DNA of 64,000 nt, from NCBI RefSeq assembly GCF_003112515.1, contig NZ_BEVZ01000002.1:620001-684000 (forward strand). The letters are read 5' to 3'. Below are positions 9,057 to 18,223 of the stretch, one piece after another. Source of the DNA: Streptomyces fragilis. GTDB lineage: Bacteria; Actinomycetota; Actinomycetes; Streptomycetales; Streptomycetaceae. The notes below the pieces were generated by a model, which had not been told where the DNA came from, ran no database searches, and saw only the letters and a list, made by a program, of their open reading frames with translations. A program made the translations under genes and the position numbers. How positions within the stretch are numbered: the first letter of the stretch is position 1; each line of letters begins with the position of its first letter.

Positions 9057-12000
9057 TCAGGGGGTCTCCGTTCGCGTGGCGATACGACGATGTTCCTGAT
9101 CGGCCAGTTCGGACAGGGACGTCGCCCCGCATCTGGTGAACAACGTTCTTGCCTGTTCGATCTGAGTACGGCCTTCGCCATGGCGGTCGACGACGGACAG
9201 TGCGATGCCTGCCGTCAGCCGGGCTGTGGCCTCGTAGAGCGGCATGCGAGCCGAGCGGAACGCGTCAGCCGCTTCGCACGCGGCCTCTGCCGCAGCCGGG
9301 TCCCCCTTGGCGAGGTGGATCTCAGCGCGGGCCAGCACAGCGAAACCGAACTCTCCCGGCGGCCGGTCGGGGCTCACCGCTGCCGCTGCGCGGTCGGCCC
9401 ACGACTCAGCAGCCGCCACATCGCCCCGGACCAGTTCCGCACCAGCCAGCAGCCGCATCCACAAAGGGCGCACGGGTGCTTCGAACGCCGGCATCCCGGG
9501 GCCGCCGCCTGCTTCGGTCACCCTGCGGACACAGCCCACCGGATCACCGTCGAGCAGCAAGACATTGCCGAGCATCCCGAGGATGGCCGATCGGTGCCGG
9601 GCAGGTTCAAGACCGGCCTGCGTAAGCGACTCCTCGCAGATCTTCCGTGCTCCGGCGAAGTCGCCCCGCCACATCGAGACCGCCGCGTGGACCGCCTCGG
9701 CCAGTGAGCGCGGCTCGTCGCTGCCGACGAGGCACGCCGCCTCCAGCGCGTCGTTGGCGTACCTCACTGCCTCGTCCAGATGCCCGCGCCACATCAAGAC
9801 GTACGCGGAGGCGGCCAGGAGATCCGCAAGCATGAGGCTCTGACCGGTACGTCGGGAAAGATCTATGCCCTGACGGAGGTGGCGCAGCGCCGGGTCGTAA
9901 TGGCCCAGGAACATCTCCGTCCAGCCGACCGTGACAAGAGTGTCGATCCGGTCGGCCGGGTGTTGGTCATCGGCTTCGTCGATTGCCTCCCGGACCAGGC
10001 CCAGGCATTCGGTCGCTCGAGCGGCGTCCCCGGCCAGGGTATGCGCCAGTGCCAGGAGTCCCCGGACCCTGGTAATCTGTGACGGATCACCGAAGGCCGT
10101 TGCCGAGTGCAGCGAGCGTTCGCCCCAAGCGACGGCCGTGGAGAAGTCCGCTGTGCGAAGCGCGACTGTCGCCACCCCCACCTGCAGGGCTGCGATCGTG
10201 GATCCCGGCAGGCCGGCAGTGCCATCCAGCTCCCGGGTCAGCAGCGACATCGCCGCCTCGTACCGGCCGAGCTTCCACTCCATCGTGGCTCGAGAGACGG
10301 TCAGCCGGGCCCGCTCGTCCCGTGCCTGCGCAGGCCAGAGAGAAGCAGCCGTGCGCAGCACGTCGCGGCTTTCCACCAGGCGTCCGGCCATGCCCAGCGC
10401 ATCAGCCTGCTGGACCCACAGTTCGGGCCGGAGCCGACTCTGCTCGCCGAGCAGGCGCAAGCCCTCCTGTGTCCAGTGCGCGGCAGCGGCCGGCGCGATC
10501 ATCATCACCTCTCGGGCAGCCCGCACGAGTACGTCGACGGCGTGTGCGTCTCCTACGCGCGCCGAACGCTGAACGTGCGACGCCTGCGCGGTCAGTGGTG
10601 CGTCGTGCAGTGCGAGGAAGTCCGCGGCACGGGCGTGCGCCTCGATCCGCCAGCCGGCGCCGGTTCCCTGGTACACCGCTGTCCGCACCAGCGGATGACG
10701 GAACCGGAATCGGCGTGTGGAGCCGACCTGGCGTACGAGGTCCCGTTCCGCAGCCTCGTCCAGGGCCGCGAGGGCCTGTGCCTCACCTGTGCCGGCCACA
10801 ACTGCCACCACCTCGGCCTCGAACGAGTCGCCGAGCACCGCGGCCGCCTTCGTACAGACCCGTGCGGTGGCCGACAGACCTCCCAGCTCCTCCAGCAGCG
10901 CGGCTTGCACCGGCTGCGGCAGGTCGCCGGAAACGGGCACGGAGTCGACGGGAACCGCCGGCGGGTTTCTGCTCCCCATGCTCCGGGTCAGCGCCTCCAG
11001 GTAGAACGGGTTGCCGCCACTGGCCTCGTACTGCCGTCGGAAACGCCAGTGATCCGGCCTGACCCCGCACAATTCCGCTCCCTCGGCCGGGGACAGCGGA
11101 CCCAGCTCCACCCTGACGATCCTTCCCTCCCTGCCTGCGCGGGCCAGTGCCGCGGCCAACCGCTGCGGGGTCTGTCTCGGGCGGTGGGCGAGGGCCAGGA
11201 GCAGGGGAGCCCTGGGCGGGTGCCGCACCAGATGGTCGATCAGCTCCGCCGTACCGTCATCCGCCCACTGCAGGTCGTCCAGGCAGAGGACGAGCCCGCC
11301 GTCGGAACTCAGCGTCTCCAGTAACGTCCGCACCGCCCGATGGAACCAGTACCGCTCGACCGCCACGGGCTCCGACCCGGTCGGGAGCCGGTCACAGAGT
11401 GCGGGGAAGACCGTACTCAGCAGGGCGAACCCGCCGAACGATGATCCCTCCTGCGGGGGCCGGAGTAACTCCACCTGGCCGAGGTGATCGTCCAACGCGT
11501 CCACGAACACGCTGTACGGAGCCCGGTCGAACTCCGCACTGCGGCCGATCAACGACACGAGACCGCGCTGCCTCGCGCGCCCGCACAGTTCGTTCAGCAA
11601 CCGTGTCTTTCCGATACCCGGATCACCAACCACCTCGAGCACACCTGGTGTACCGGCCAGGACGTCCTCGATCGCACCGTCGAGGACCGTCAACTCCACT
11701 GTTCGCCCGACCAGGTGGCCCTGTGGCTGGGAACGCCGCGGCGTCGGCGGGGGAGGAAGGCCGACGCCGTCCCGCGGGGAGCGCACCGGGCCGGGCCTGG
11801 AGGGCCGAAGCGGTACGAGGGCGGGTGCGGAGCCCGGGAAGCGCCCGCCGGGCGGGTGCACGGCAGGGTCGGCGGCTCGGACGTCCAGTGCCGGATCGCT
11901 GGTCAGGATCTGCTGATGCAGTTGCTGCAGTGGGAGGCTCGGGTCACAGCCGAATTCCTCGGCCAGCAGCAACCGCGTCCGCTCGTAGTGGCCGAGGGCA

Positions 12001-12626
12001 TCGGCTGGACGACCACCACGGTAGAGAGCGAGGATGAACTGGCCGGCTAGCCGTTCGTCCAACGGGCGTTCCTCCACCTGACCGGACAACTCGGCCAACA
12101 GGCCGCTGTGGTGCCCCCGGCGGAGCCGAGCATCGGTGTGGTCCAGCTCGGCCGCGACCCGTTCCCGATCCACGGCGGCACGAGTGACGTTGATCCACGG
12201 CGTGTCCAGTCCCGCGAAGGGATCTCCCCGCCAGAGGCCGAGTCCCTGCCCGAACAGGTCCGCCGCCAGCTCATCCTGCCCGCTCCGCGCGGCCGCCCGA
12301 GCACGCGTGACAAGGTCGTGGAAGCGGTGCAGATCCACTGCCGCCGCTTCGACGTCGAGGACGTACCCTCCGGATCGCCGGACGATGTGCGCCCCGTCTG
12401 CGACGGCCAAAGCCTGCCGGAGACGGGAGACATAACCGTAGAGCGTGTTCCGGACCCGCTGCGGAGAACGGTCCGCCCAGACGCGCTCGACGAGTTGGTC
12501 CACCGAAACCACCCGGTTCGCGTCCACCAACATGACCGCGAGCACACACCGCTGCCGGGCGTGACCGAGATCGATGATCCGTCCGCCCACACGCGCCTCG
12601 ACGCTGCCGAGTACAGCGAACTCCAT
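9057..12626 (-). CDS. Large SARP-type pathway regulator with ATPase and TPR-like regions
   Basis: This 1189-aa regulator has an N-terminal OmpR-like winged helix (MEFAVLGSVEARVGGR, residues 1-95), a bacterial transcriptional activation domain (about 95-250) and a Pro-rich linker. An AAA/LAL-type ATPase follows, with Walker A GDPGIGKTR near 345 and Walker B LVLCLDDLQWAD near 450, then a long TPR-like tail. There is no C-terminal LuxR helix-turn-helix, which is usual for PimR-type large SARPs. Two TTA codons (plus-strand TAA at 11322-11324 and 11466-11468) make translation bldA-dependent. I chose ATG 12626 because the fold starts there; GTG 12632 is close. It diverges from a small secreted-protein gene. 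Confidence 0.88.
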   Translation of the reverse strand: MEFAVLGSVEARVGGRIIDLGHARQRCVLAVMLVDANRVVSVDQLVERVWADRSPQRVRNTLYGYVSRLRQALAVADGAHIVRRSGGYVLDVEAAAVDLHRFHDLVTRARAAARSGQDELAADLFGQGLGLWRGDPFAGLDTPWINVTRAAVDRERVAAELDHTDARLRRGHHSGLLAELSGQVEERPLDERLAGQFILALYRGGRPADALGHYERTRLLLAEEFGCDPSLPLQQLHQQILTSDPALDVRAADPAVHPPGGRFPGSAPALVPLRPSRPGPVRSPRDGVGLPPPPTPRRSQPQGHLVGRTVELTVLDGAIEDVLAGTPGVLEVVGDPGIGKTRLLNELCGRARQRGLVSLIGRSAEFDRAPYSVFVDALDDHLGQVELLRPPQEGSSFGGFALLSTVFPALCDRLPTGSEPVAVERYWFHRAVRTLLETLSSDGGLVLCLDDLQWADDGTAELIDHLVRHPPRAPLLLALAHRPRQTPQRLAAALARAGREGRIVRVELGPLSPAEGAELCGVRPDHWRFRRQYEASGGNPFYLEALTRSMGSRNPPAVPVDSVPVSGDLPQPVQAALLEELGGLSATARVCTKAAAVLGDSFEAEVVAVVAGTGEAQALAALDEAAERDLVRQVGSTRRFRFRHPLVRTAVYQGTGAGWRIEAHARAADFLALHDAPLTAQASHVQRSARVGDAHAVDVLVRAAREVMMIAPAAAAHWTQEGLRLLGEQSRLRPELWVQQADALGMAGRLVESRDVLRTAASLWPAQARDERARLTVSRATMEWKLGRYEAAMSLLTRELDGTAGLPGSTIAALQVGVATVALRTADFSTAVAWGERSLHSATAFGDPSQITRVRGLLALAHTLAGDAARATECLGLVREAIDEADDQHPADRIDTLVTVGWTEMFLGHYDPALRHLRQGIDLSRRTGQSLMLADLLAASAYVLMWRGHLDEAVRYANDALEAACLVGSDEPRSLAEAVHAAVSMWRGDFAGARKICEESLTQAGLEPARHRSAILGMLGNVLLLDGDPVGCVRRVTEAGGGPGMPAFEAPVRPLWMRLLAGAELVRGDVAAAESWADRAAAAVSPDRPPGEFGFAVLARAEIHLAKGDPAAAEAACEAADAFRSARMPLYEATARLTAGIALSVVDRHGEGRTQIEQARTLFTRCGATSLSELADQEHRRIATRTETP

Positions 12627-12849
12627 CGTCACCGCACGCCCCCAAGTCTTTGGCTCCCCGTCCTGGCATAACACCTTCGACCAGCCGATTCAATGTTTGT
12701 CCAAGGTTCGCCGACAGTCGGCCGAGCAGCTTGGTCCAGGACAGAAACAGGACGACAAGGGCCCCGCGGTGGAATGCGGGCAGCTCCGTGCCACCGCCCA
12801 CTCAGACGGTCCGTTCCCGCTCGCACCATCGACATCCAGGAGGACTGCC
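12627..12849. promoter_or_regulatory. Divergent promoter region with short palindrome
   Basis: This 223-nt region separates the SARP gene (leftward) from a secreted-protein gene (rightward) and must hold both promoters. A perfect 6-1-6 dyad GCCGACaGTCGGC lies at 12710-12722 and could be an operator. No heptamer direct repeats of the usual SARP type were recognised. Confidence 0.4.
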
Positions 12850-13305
12850 ATGGCCAATGGCATCACGTTCAAGGGCATTCGGCGGAATCTGGTGGTTGTA
12901 GCCGTCGCCGCCGGACTCAGCTTTTCCTTCGCCGGCTCGGCCCACGCGGCCCAGGGGTACGACTTGACTCCCACCACGGGGGACGTCGCAGGAGCCTGGG
13001 CACACGGCACCTGGTGGCAGGCGGCGAACGGCCGCTACCACCTCAAGGGCGAGCTGAAGGACACCGGAAACAACGACGGCAAGGGTGCCGCATTCAGGAT
13101 CAAGGCGGTGTACAAGGACGGGGGGGTGCGCCACGAGGAGGTGTGGAACACTCTCGGCTACGGAAAGATCGTGCCGATAGGCGAGTACAACTTCGCCTCC
13201 AACCTGCAGTACTGGGAACTCCAGGAGTGCATCCTGGTCCAGGACGGCAACTACATCCGCGTCGGATACTGCGCGCCGGGCGTTTTCACGCAGTACGTCT
13301 ACTAG
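12850..13305 (+). CDS. Small secreted protein, unknown family
   Basis: This 151-aa protein has a Sec signal peptide: positive N-terminus, hydrophobic core near residues 14-28 and a likely cleavage after AHA (GSAHA-AQG). The mature part of about 115 residues is rich in Trp, Tyr and Gly and has two Cys near the C-terminus (QECILV and GYCAPG), which suggests one disulfide. The ATG is preceded by CCAGGAGG. I do not recognise the family. A strong hairpin follows the gene. It sits between the SARP gene and a second small secreted protein of similar design. Confidence 0.8.
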   Translation: MANGITFKGIRRNLVVVAVAAGLSFSFAGSAHAAQGYDLTPTTGDVAGAWAHGTWWQAANGRYHLKGELKDTGNNDGKGAAFRIKAVYKDGGVRHEEVWNTLGYGKIVPIGEYNFASNLQYWELQECILVQDGNYIRVGYCAPGVFTQYVY

Positions 13306-13315
13306 GACGGTCTAG

Positions 13316-13358
13316 GTCGTGCGGGCGGCCGACCTCGTGGTGAGGCCGCCCGCACGAC
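13316..13358 (+). terminator. Strong hairpin terminator
   Basis: A perfect 15-bp stem (13316-13330 pairing with 13344-13358) closes a 13-nt loop right after the secreted-protein stop at 13305. It is very GC-rich and lacks a U-tract, as is common for Streptomyces terminators. Confidence 0.75.
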
Positions 13359-13535
13359 GGCTCCCGCATCCCGGCCCCCTCGGGCGACGTCGACTCCAGC
13401 TGAGTGAAGACAACCCGCTCGGCCGCAACGGCCATGGGCCCGGGAGCACCACGGCAAATGGCTAACTCATGTGCGTGTTGCGAACTCATCGCGGAATTGG
13501 CGTGACTCTGCTCAATCAATCATCAGGGGATAAAA

Positions 13536-13934
13536 ATGGAGAACAGGTTAACGGTTCGAGCGGCTGTAGTGACTGCTGCCATGGCCCTGGCAGTCTCGGT
13601 GGGCAGCGCGGGCTCGGCCCAAGCCGCTGAGATCGAGTACTGGCCGGGCAAAGATGCCACGGTCGGATCCTGCAAGGGCTGGCTCAACAAGCGCGCATCT
13701 GACGGCTACGTGCAGGCCGTAGCCCAGTCCTGGGGAGATGATTGCGCTTACTGGCTCGAGCGAAAGCGTCTGGGAACCGGTGGTTACGACTGGACACGAG
13801 TGTCCGACTATGTCGTGATCCACGTGGCGCAGAGCAAGACTGGATTCCACTGGAATGGAACGGACGCGGGATCCCGGGTCTGCGTATCGCAGAACCACAC
13901 CGATACCACCGTCTGCGGCGCCGGCGCCTGGTGA
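13536..13934 (+). CDS. Small secreted protein with a TTA codon, unknown family
   Basis: This 132-aa protein has a signal peptide ending near SAQAAE (about residue 32) and a mature domain of about 100 residues with four Cys (GSCKGW, DDCAYW, RVCVSQ, TVCGAG), compatible with two disulfides. Codon 5 is TTA (13548-13550), so expression should depend on the bldA tRNA. An AGGGG Shine-Dalgarno site lies upstream. The base composition is less GC-rich than that of its neighbours. I do not recognise the family; a toxin, inhibitor or surface protein of aerial growth are all open. Confidence 0.78.
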   Translation: MENRLTVRAAVVTAAMALAVSVGSAGSAQAAEIEYWPGKDATVGSCKGWLNKRASDGYVQAVAQSWGDDCAYWLERKRLGTGGYDWTRVSDYVVIHVAQSKTGFHWNGTDAGSRVCVSQNHTDTTVCGAGAW

Positions 13935-14168
13935 AGGAGAGAGGGGGCGTGCCGCGATCAGGGCACCGCCGGTCAGGGTAGAGGCTGGGGCGTAGGCGGC
14001 CGTCATGGTGAGTGGCTCCTCGGGAGCCGGGGAAGCTGTCGGCATGCGGTCCGGTTGCTGTGTCCTGTTAGTCATGCCGCGCACCATGACCCGTCCGGTG
14101 CCCTACGTCGGAGACCGGGCAGCCGCCGTGCCGGAGCTGGAGTCGCCGGCCGAGCCGACCGGCCGTCA
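13935..14168. other. Debris region between secreted protein and gene fragments
   Basis: No intact gene is seen here. On the minus strand an ATG at 14006, with a good GAGGAG just upstream, opens MTAAYAPASTLTGGALIA. This resembles the start of a membrane transporter, but it runs out of similarity within about 20 codons, so it looks like a decapitated gene 5' end. Confidence 0.35.
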
Positions 14169-14237
14169 ACCCTCAAGGACGAGGTCGTACGACGGTGGGG
14201 TGCCCTGGACCTCCTGGGCGTGCTGAAGAACTCCGAC
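14169..14237 (+). pseudogene. Tn3-family transposase fragment
   Basis: Twenty-three codons read TLKDEVVRRWGALDLLGVLK plus NSD, which resembles the (R)RWGTLxLLDxLKEAD segment of Tn3-type TnpA proteins. No flanking transposase sequence is present in the same frame. It is a relic of an older insertion or rearrangement. Confidence 0.45.
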
Positions 14238-14238
14238 T

Positions 14239-14316
14239 GTGTCCTTCGACGGGGCGGCGTTCTCCGGCGGGACGGCGGACTTCGGTGGCGCGACATCGGA
14301 AGACGGCGTGGTGGCC
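14239..14316 (+). pseudogene. Pentapeptide-repeat protein fragment
   Basis: About 20 codons beginning MSFDGAAFSGGTADFGGAT show the five-residue F/L-xGAx periodicity of pentapeptide-repeat proteins, then similarity stops. It lies directly against the transposase fragment. I read it as a leftover piece of a gene. Confidence 0.45.
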
Positions 14317-14513
14317 TGCAACGCCCGCCGCGCGGCAGTGGGCCGGGGCCGGCTCACCGGCCAGCTGGGCGACAGCCGGGCACTGCTCGCGCTCACCGAG
14401 GGCCTGGGGCGCGGGTTGTCCGCCGTCGCGCCGCCGCACCGACGGCCCCGGCGGCCGGGGCGCGGCCGCCGGAGTGCCTCGCCCGCGGCCCCGCCCGGCG
14501 TCGACGACGGGCT

Positions 14514-15716
14514 TCAGGGCCGGGGCAGTTCGGCCTCGATCAGGTCGGCGGCGCGCCGGGTGCCGCCCTCCTGCGCCATCCGGTCGCGGATCGCGGACAG
14601 CCGGGCGCCCACCTCGGGGTCGTCGACCAGGGCGAGCGCCGCCGTGCGCAGGACGTCGGCGGTGGCCTCCTCGGCCGGGACGTGCCGGGCGACGCCCAGG
14701 GACGCCAGCGTCTCCGCGTTGCCGAACTGGTCCGCCGCCTGCGGCACCGCGATCATCGGGGTCGCGCTCGCCAGGCCCTCCTGGCTGCCGCCCGCGCCCG
14801 CGTGGGTGACGAACAGGTCGGCCTCGGCGAGGATCGCCCGCTGCGGCACCCAGTCGCGGACCTCGACGTGGGAGGGGACCGTGCCGAGCTCGGCGGGATC
14901 GACGTGCTTGCCGATCTGCAGCACCGTGTGCCACCCGGGCAGGTCGCCGAAGGCCTCCACGCACGCCCGGTAGAAGGCGGGCTGCCGGGTGAACGCCGAA
15001 CCGAGCGAGACCAGGACGACCTTGTCGGCGCCGGCCGGACGGGTCCAGCCGCCCCCGGCGGTCGGAGCACCCTGACACGCCCCGACGAAGGTGTACACGT
15101 CCTCGTTCACCCGGTCGGCGTTCGGCTGCAGGGCGCGGGGGATGAGGACCAGGGCGCGGTCGGGCCGCCCGCCGAAGGTGTCCGGGTCCAGCGGCACGCC
15201 GTTGTCGTCCAGCCACTTCTGGAACCGGGCGTAGTAGGCCTGCCCGCGCGGCGTGCTGCGCGGCTCCTCCCACATCGGCTCGCCGACCTCCTTCTCGTAC
15301 CCCTCCCAGGCGACCATGGCGGGGGAGAGGCAGATCGCGGGGACGCCCCAGCGGTGGGCGAGGACGCGGGCGGGGTAGGCCGCGATGTCGTACAGCACCA
15401 GGTCGGGGCGGTCGCCCTCGTAGGCGGCCTCCAGCTGCGGCAGGGCCTGGATCGCGTCGTCGAGGAAGGGCTCGACGTTGTCCAGCAGGGTCGAACCCCA
15501 GGCCTCCGGCGGGTCCTCCGGGGAGGGCAGGGTGGAGTTCCACGGCCTGACCTGCGCACCCGTGACGGCGACCTTCTCCGCGAAGACCGGAGGGACGGCG
15601 TAGGTGACGCGATGCCCACGCGCCACCAGCTCCCGGACCACCTCCAGGCTGGGGTTCACGTGGCCGTGGGCGGCGATGGAGAACATGGCGATGTGCGCGG
15701 GGCGGGAGGTGGTCAT
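14514..15716 (-). CDS. Macrolide-type glycosyltransferase (MGT family, GT1)
   Basis: This 400-aa GT-B enzyme resembles OleD/MGT proteins, which transfer glucose from UDP-glucose to macrolides and other phenolic or hydroxyl acceptors, often as self-resistance. The N-terminal [19 protein letters not shown] carries the acceptor-binding catalytic His, and the C-terminal donor site reads [17 protein letters not shown]...[10 protein letters not shown] (HxGxGS and DQ motifs). It is transcribed alone, away from the NRPS block. A detoxifying role is more likely than product glycosylation. Confidence 0.9.
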   Translation of the reverse strand: MTTSRPAHIAMFSIAAHGHVNPSLEVVRELVARGHRVTYAVPPVFAEKVAVTGAQVRPWNSTLPSPEDPPEAWGSTLLDNVEPFLDDAIQALPQLEAAYEGDRPDLVLYDIAAYPARVLAHRWGVPAICLSPAMVAWEGYEKEVGEPMWEEPRSTPRGQAYYARFQKWLDDNGVPLDPDTFGGRPDRALVLIPRALQPNADRVNEDVYTFVGACQGAPTAGGGWTRPAGADKVVLVSLGSAFTRQPAFYRACVEAFGDLPGWHTVLQIGKHVDPAELGTVPSHVEVRDWVPQRAILAEADLFVTHAGAGGSQEGLASATPMIAVPQAADQFGNAETLASLGVARHVPAEEATADVLRTAALALVDDPEVGARLSAIRDRMAQEGGTRRAADLIEAELPRP

Positions 15717-16032
15717 GTCCCGAACCTAACGGGAGTTCGCGCGCGGCTCTCCCCATTTTCGGCCCCGACGACCTCGGCCGGACGCGGCACGCGGTCGTGG
15801 CCGGGTGTCCTGGCGATTCGCGCCAGGCGGGGCGTCCCGGCCCGGGGCGCGGGCTGCTCGTGATGATAGGGGGCCGGCCCTCGGGCCCGGCCGGTGCGTG
15901 ACGTCCGTGGTCGACGCGTCCGCCGGTCGGTGCGGGCATCGTGCCTGACGTACGTCCTCCCGAACGGCCACCACAGGTGCGGGGCCACGGCGACGGCGGC
16001 TCGCCGGGGAGGGGCGGAGTACCGCTGCGGGC
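15717..16032. other. Gene-free stretch upstream of the glycosyltransferase
   Basis: These 316 nt hold the glycosyltransferase promoter and the 3' flank of the next minus-strand gene. Open frames here lack start signals or family features. I see no repeat or hairpin of note. Confidence 0.4.
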
Positions 16033-16248
16033 CTAGTCCCAGCCGGTGGTGTCCTTGCCGGAGGCGGTGCCGTCGGTCGTGCCCGCGCCGGTCGCCCCTT
16101 CGTCGGTCGTGCCGTCGCTCGCCCGGACGACGGTGGCGGTGGAGCCCGCGTCGTGCGCCACGGCGACGGCCGCGCCGGTGGCGGGGAGCGCGACGAGGGC
16201 GAGCGTCACACCGAGGCGGCGGACCGTGCGGACGAGGGACTGCGACAT
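16033..16248 (-). CDS. Short secreted or membrane-anchored peptide
   Basis: This 71-aa product has a signal-like N-terminus (MSQSLVRTVRRLGVTLALVA, with an AVAHA-type cleavage region) followed by a low-complexity Asp/Thr/Gly tail ending DTTGWD. ATG 16248 is supported by GGGAGA upstream on the minus strand; a longer frame to 16359 has no such signal. The function is unknown. Small Streptomyces exported peptides of this kind are common and poorly conserved. Confidence 0.5.
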   Translation of the reverse strand: MSQSLVRTVRRLGVTLALVALPATGAAVAVAHDAGSTATVVRASDGTTDEGATGAGTTDGTASGKDTTGWD

Positions 16249-16351
16249 GAAATCTCCCGATTGCTCGAGGCGGGGTGGCGGTGGCCCTTCGGCGTGCGGC
16301 CCGCGGTCACCTGCTGACACCGACAAGCTTCGCCGCGCCGGACGAGGTCCA

Positions 16352-16723
16352 CTAGGCATCCGGGGTGGCCGTATCCGTCCTTCGCCTATTCCGTCCAGAC
16401 TCCGGCGCCGGCCGCAGCATCCGGTCGAAGGCCTCGGGCACCAGGGCGGTGGAGCAGCTGACGATCGCGGCCCGGCGCAGGGTGGGTTCGGCGCTCAGCG
16501 CGCGGCGCGCGACGGTGTTCGCGGTGTCCTCGCCGGTGACGACGGAGGCGGCGCTCATCCAGAAGCCCACCGTGAGGTCGCCGTCCCCCTCGAGGTGGAT
16601 GCTGATGTGCTCGACGCCCTCCCCGAGGAGCGCGCGGGAGTGGAAGACCTGCTTCAGCCACTCGCGGTCGTCCACGGGCCCGTCGAGCCGGATCCGCACA
16701 TGTACCAGATTCACCTCGGTCAC
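16352..16723 (-). CDS. Conserved-looking hypothetical protein
   Basis: This protein of about 123 aa (from GTG 16723) has an alternating strand/helix pattern (VHVRIRLDGPVDD, HISIHLEGDGDLTVGFWM, VVTGEDTANTVARRAL). This suggests a small alpha-beta domain with a basic, disordered C-terminal tail. I do not recognise the family. It diverges from the TrmB/LuxR regulator, with palindromes between them, so the two may be co-regulated. The start is uncertain; ATG 16768 is the alternative. Confidence 0.5.
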   Translation of the reverse strand: MTEVNLVHVRIRLDGPVDDREWLKQVFHSRALLGEGVEHISIHLEGDGDLTVGFWMSAASVVTGEDTANTVARRALSAEPTLRRAAIVSCSTALVPEAFDRMLRPAPESGRNRRRTDTATPDA

Positions 16724-16820
16724 ACTTCCGCACTTCACAGGTGGACGACAGGGACATTCCTGGACCATTTATGCAGGGGCCGGAAGCGGCCACCTGGCGT
16801 CCTTGATCAAATTTCTGCCA

Positions 16821-16858
16821 AGGTGACCTGATCACCTGTGTCCGGAGTCCCGATCGGG
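16821..16858. promoter_or_regulatory. Candidate operators before the TrmB/LuxR gene
   Basis: Two dyads lie in the divergent spacer: AGGTGA-CCTGA-TCACCT at 16821-16837 and the 10-nt palindrome CCCGATCGGG at 16849-16858. They sit 50-85 nt before the TTG start at 16907 and could serve autoregulation. Confidence 0.4.
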
Positions 16859-16906
16859 TAAGACTGGAACGAAGACGCATGTCTTTTGTCGCGGGGGAGG
16901 CGACCG

Positions 16907-17908
16907 TTGCTCGAAGTCCTGGGTCTGGACGAGGTCTGCGAAACCGTGTACCGGACGATCCTGGCGCACCCGGAGAGCGAGTTCACCGACCTGCGGGAGA
17001 AGGTGGGGCTCCCCGAGGAGCGGCTGCGTCAGGCGCTGGACCAGCTCAGCGAACTGGCGCTCGTGCGCCCCGCCGCCGACCGGCCCGCCGGCTTCCGCGC
17101 GGTGAACCCCGAGCTCGGCATCCAGGCGGTCATCGCCCGCCGGCAGGAACGGGTGACCGCGGAGCAGCGCCGCATCGAACAACTGCGCGACGCGGCGGCC
17201 CAGTTGTCGGCCGAGTTCGCCACCTCCCGGCTCAGCAGGCAGACCGAGGGCGTCGAACGCCTGGAGGGCATCGAGGAGATACGGGAACGGATCGCGGTGC
17301 TGGTCCGCGACGTCGCGTCCGAAGTCATGACCTTCGCGCCCGGCGGTGGGCAGAGCGAGGCGAGCATGGCCACCGCCAAGCCCCAGGACCAGGCCCTGCT
17401 GGAGCGCGGGGTGGTCATGCGGACGCTGTACCTCGACAGCGTCCGCAACAGCCCTCCGACGGTGGCGTACGCCAAGTGGCTGGCGGAACTGGACAGTCAG
17501 GTCCGCACCACCCCCTCGCTGCCCGTCCGGCTGATGATCCTGGACCGCCGGACCGCCATCGTCCCGGTCGACGAGGGCGACAGCTCCGCCGGCGCCCTGG
17601 TGCTGAGCGGCAGCGGCACCGTCACCGCCCTGTGCGCCCTCTTCGAGAGCATCTGGGACAGCGCCGTCCCCCTCGGCGACACCACGAGCCGGGAGCGGGA
17701 CGAGCGCGGACTCAGCGCCCAGGAGGCCGAGACGCTGCGCCTGCTCGGCCAGGGACTGACGGACGAGGCGGTCGCCAAACGGCTCGGCGTCTCTCCCCGC
17801 ACCGCCCGCCGCATCGCGGCCGACCTGCTGGAGAAGCTCGACGCCCGCAGCCGCTTCCAGGCGGGGGCGAAGGCCGTGGCCAAGGGCTGGCTGACCGCCG
17901 GGGAGTGA
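16907..17908 (+). CDS. TrmB-like/LuxR-type transcriptional regulator
   Basis: This 333-aa regulator has an N-terminal winged-helix region of the TrmB kind (residues 1-75, GLDEVCETVYRTIL...LREKVGLPEERL), a central sensor-like domain and a C-terminal LuxR helix-turn-helix (residues 265-325, LSAQEAETLRLLGQGLTDEA, then VAKRLGVSPRTARRIAADLL). TTG 16907 is preceded by GGGGGAGG at about 7 nt and is preferred over TTG 16886. This architecture recurs beside Streptomyces biosynthetic clusters. With the LAL protein downstream it is a candidate controller of the NRPS regulon. Confidence 0.85.
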   Translation: MLEVLGLDEVCETVYRTILAHPESEFTDLREKVGLPEERLRQALDQLSELALVRPAADRPAGFRAVNPELGIQAVIARRQERVTAEQRRIEQLRDAAAQLSAEFATSRLSRQTEGVERLEGIEEIRERIAVLVRDVASEVMTFAPGGGQSEASMATAKPQDQALLERGVVMRTLYLDSVRNSPPTVAYAKWLAELDSQVRTTPSLPVRLMILDRRTAIVPVDEGDSSAGALVLSGSGTVTALCALFESIWDSAVPLGDTTSRERDERGLSAQEAETLRLLGQGLTDEAVAKRLGVSPRTARRIAADLLEKLDARSRFQAGAKAVAKGWLTAGE

Positions 17909-18023
17909 ACCCGGCCCGTCGTGCGCGGCCGTTGGACGGCTTATGACATTGCAGGATTAGGACGTCCGGAGAGGGCTGACAACGGCCCGGGCCCAGGGAA
18001 AAGTGCTGATCACCGCTGTGGCA

Positions 18024-18046
18024 GGGAGAGCGCCGACTGCTCTCCC
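18024..18046 (+). terminator. Hairpin in the 315-nt spacer before the LAL gene
   Basis: GGGAGAGC (18024-18031) pairs with GCTCTCCC (18039-18046) around a 7-nt loop, 116 nt after the regulator stop. It may terminate the upstream transcript. The rest of 17909-18223 holds no convincing gene. Confidence 0.5.
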
Positions 18047-18180
18047 TCCCGCTCCGCACCGCCTGCCCTTGAGGAGTCGTCCGTGCTCCACGCACGATCC
18101 GCCACCGCAGCCGACGTGTCCGATCGTCCGTCCAGCGCGCTCCGGGCCACTGCCCAGCGGTAGTTCTGCGTCGCCGCACA

Positions 18181-18199
18181 CCTCGGGTGATCCCCGAGG
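18181..18199. promoter_or_regulatory. Inverted repeat just upstream of the LAL regulator
   Basis: CCTCGGG and CCCGAGG form a perfect 7-bp dyad with a 5-nt centre, ending 24 nt before the GTG start at 18224. It could be an operator or a 5' leader hairpin. It does not match the cluster dyad described below. Confidence 0.4.
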
Positions 18200-18223
18200 C
18201 GATCCGCCGAGGAGCTGACAGAA

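Noticed and set aside
9057..12626. SARP regulator truncated by an IS insertion at its 3' end
   Set aside because: It lacks a C-terminal LuxR HTH and touches a transposase scrap, but PimR-type SARPs normally end this way and the length is normal, so truncation is not shown.
17921..18163. 80-codon frame between the two LuxR-type regulators
   Set aside because: It has no plausible start context, random-looking composition, and the hairpin at 18024 lies inside it.
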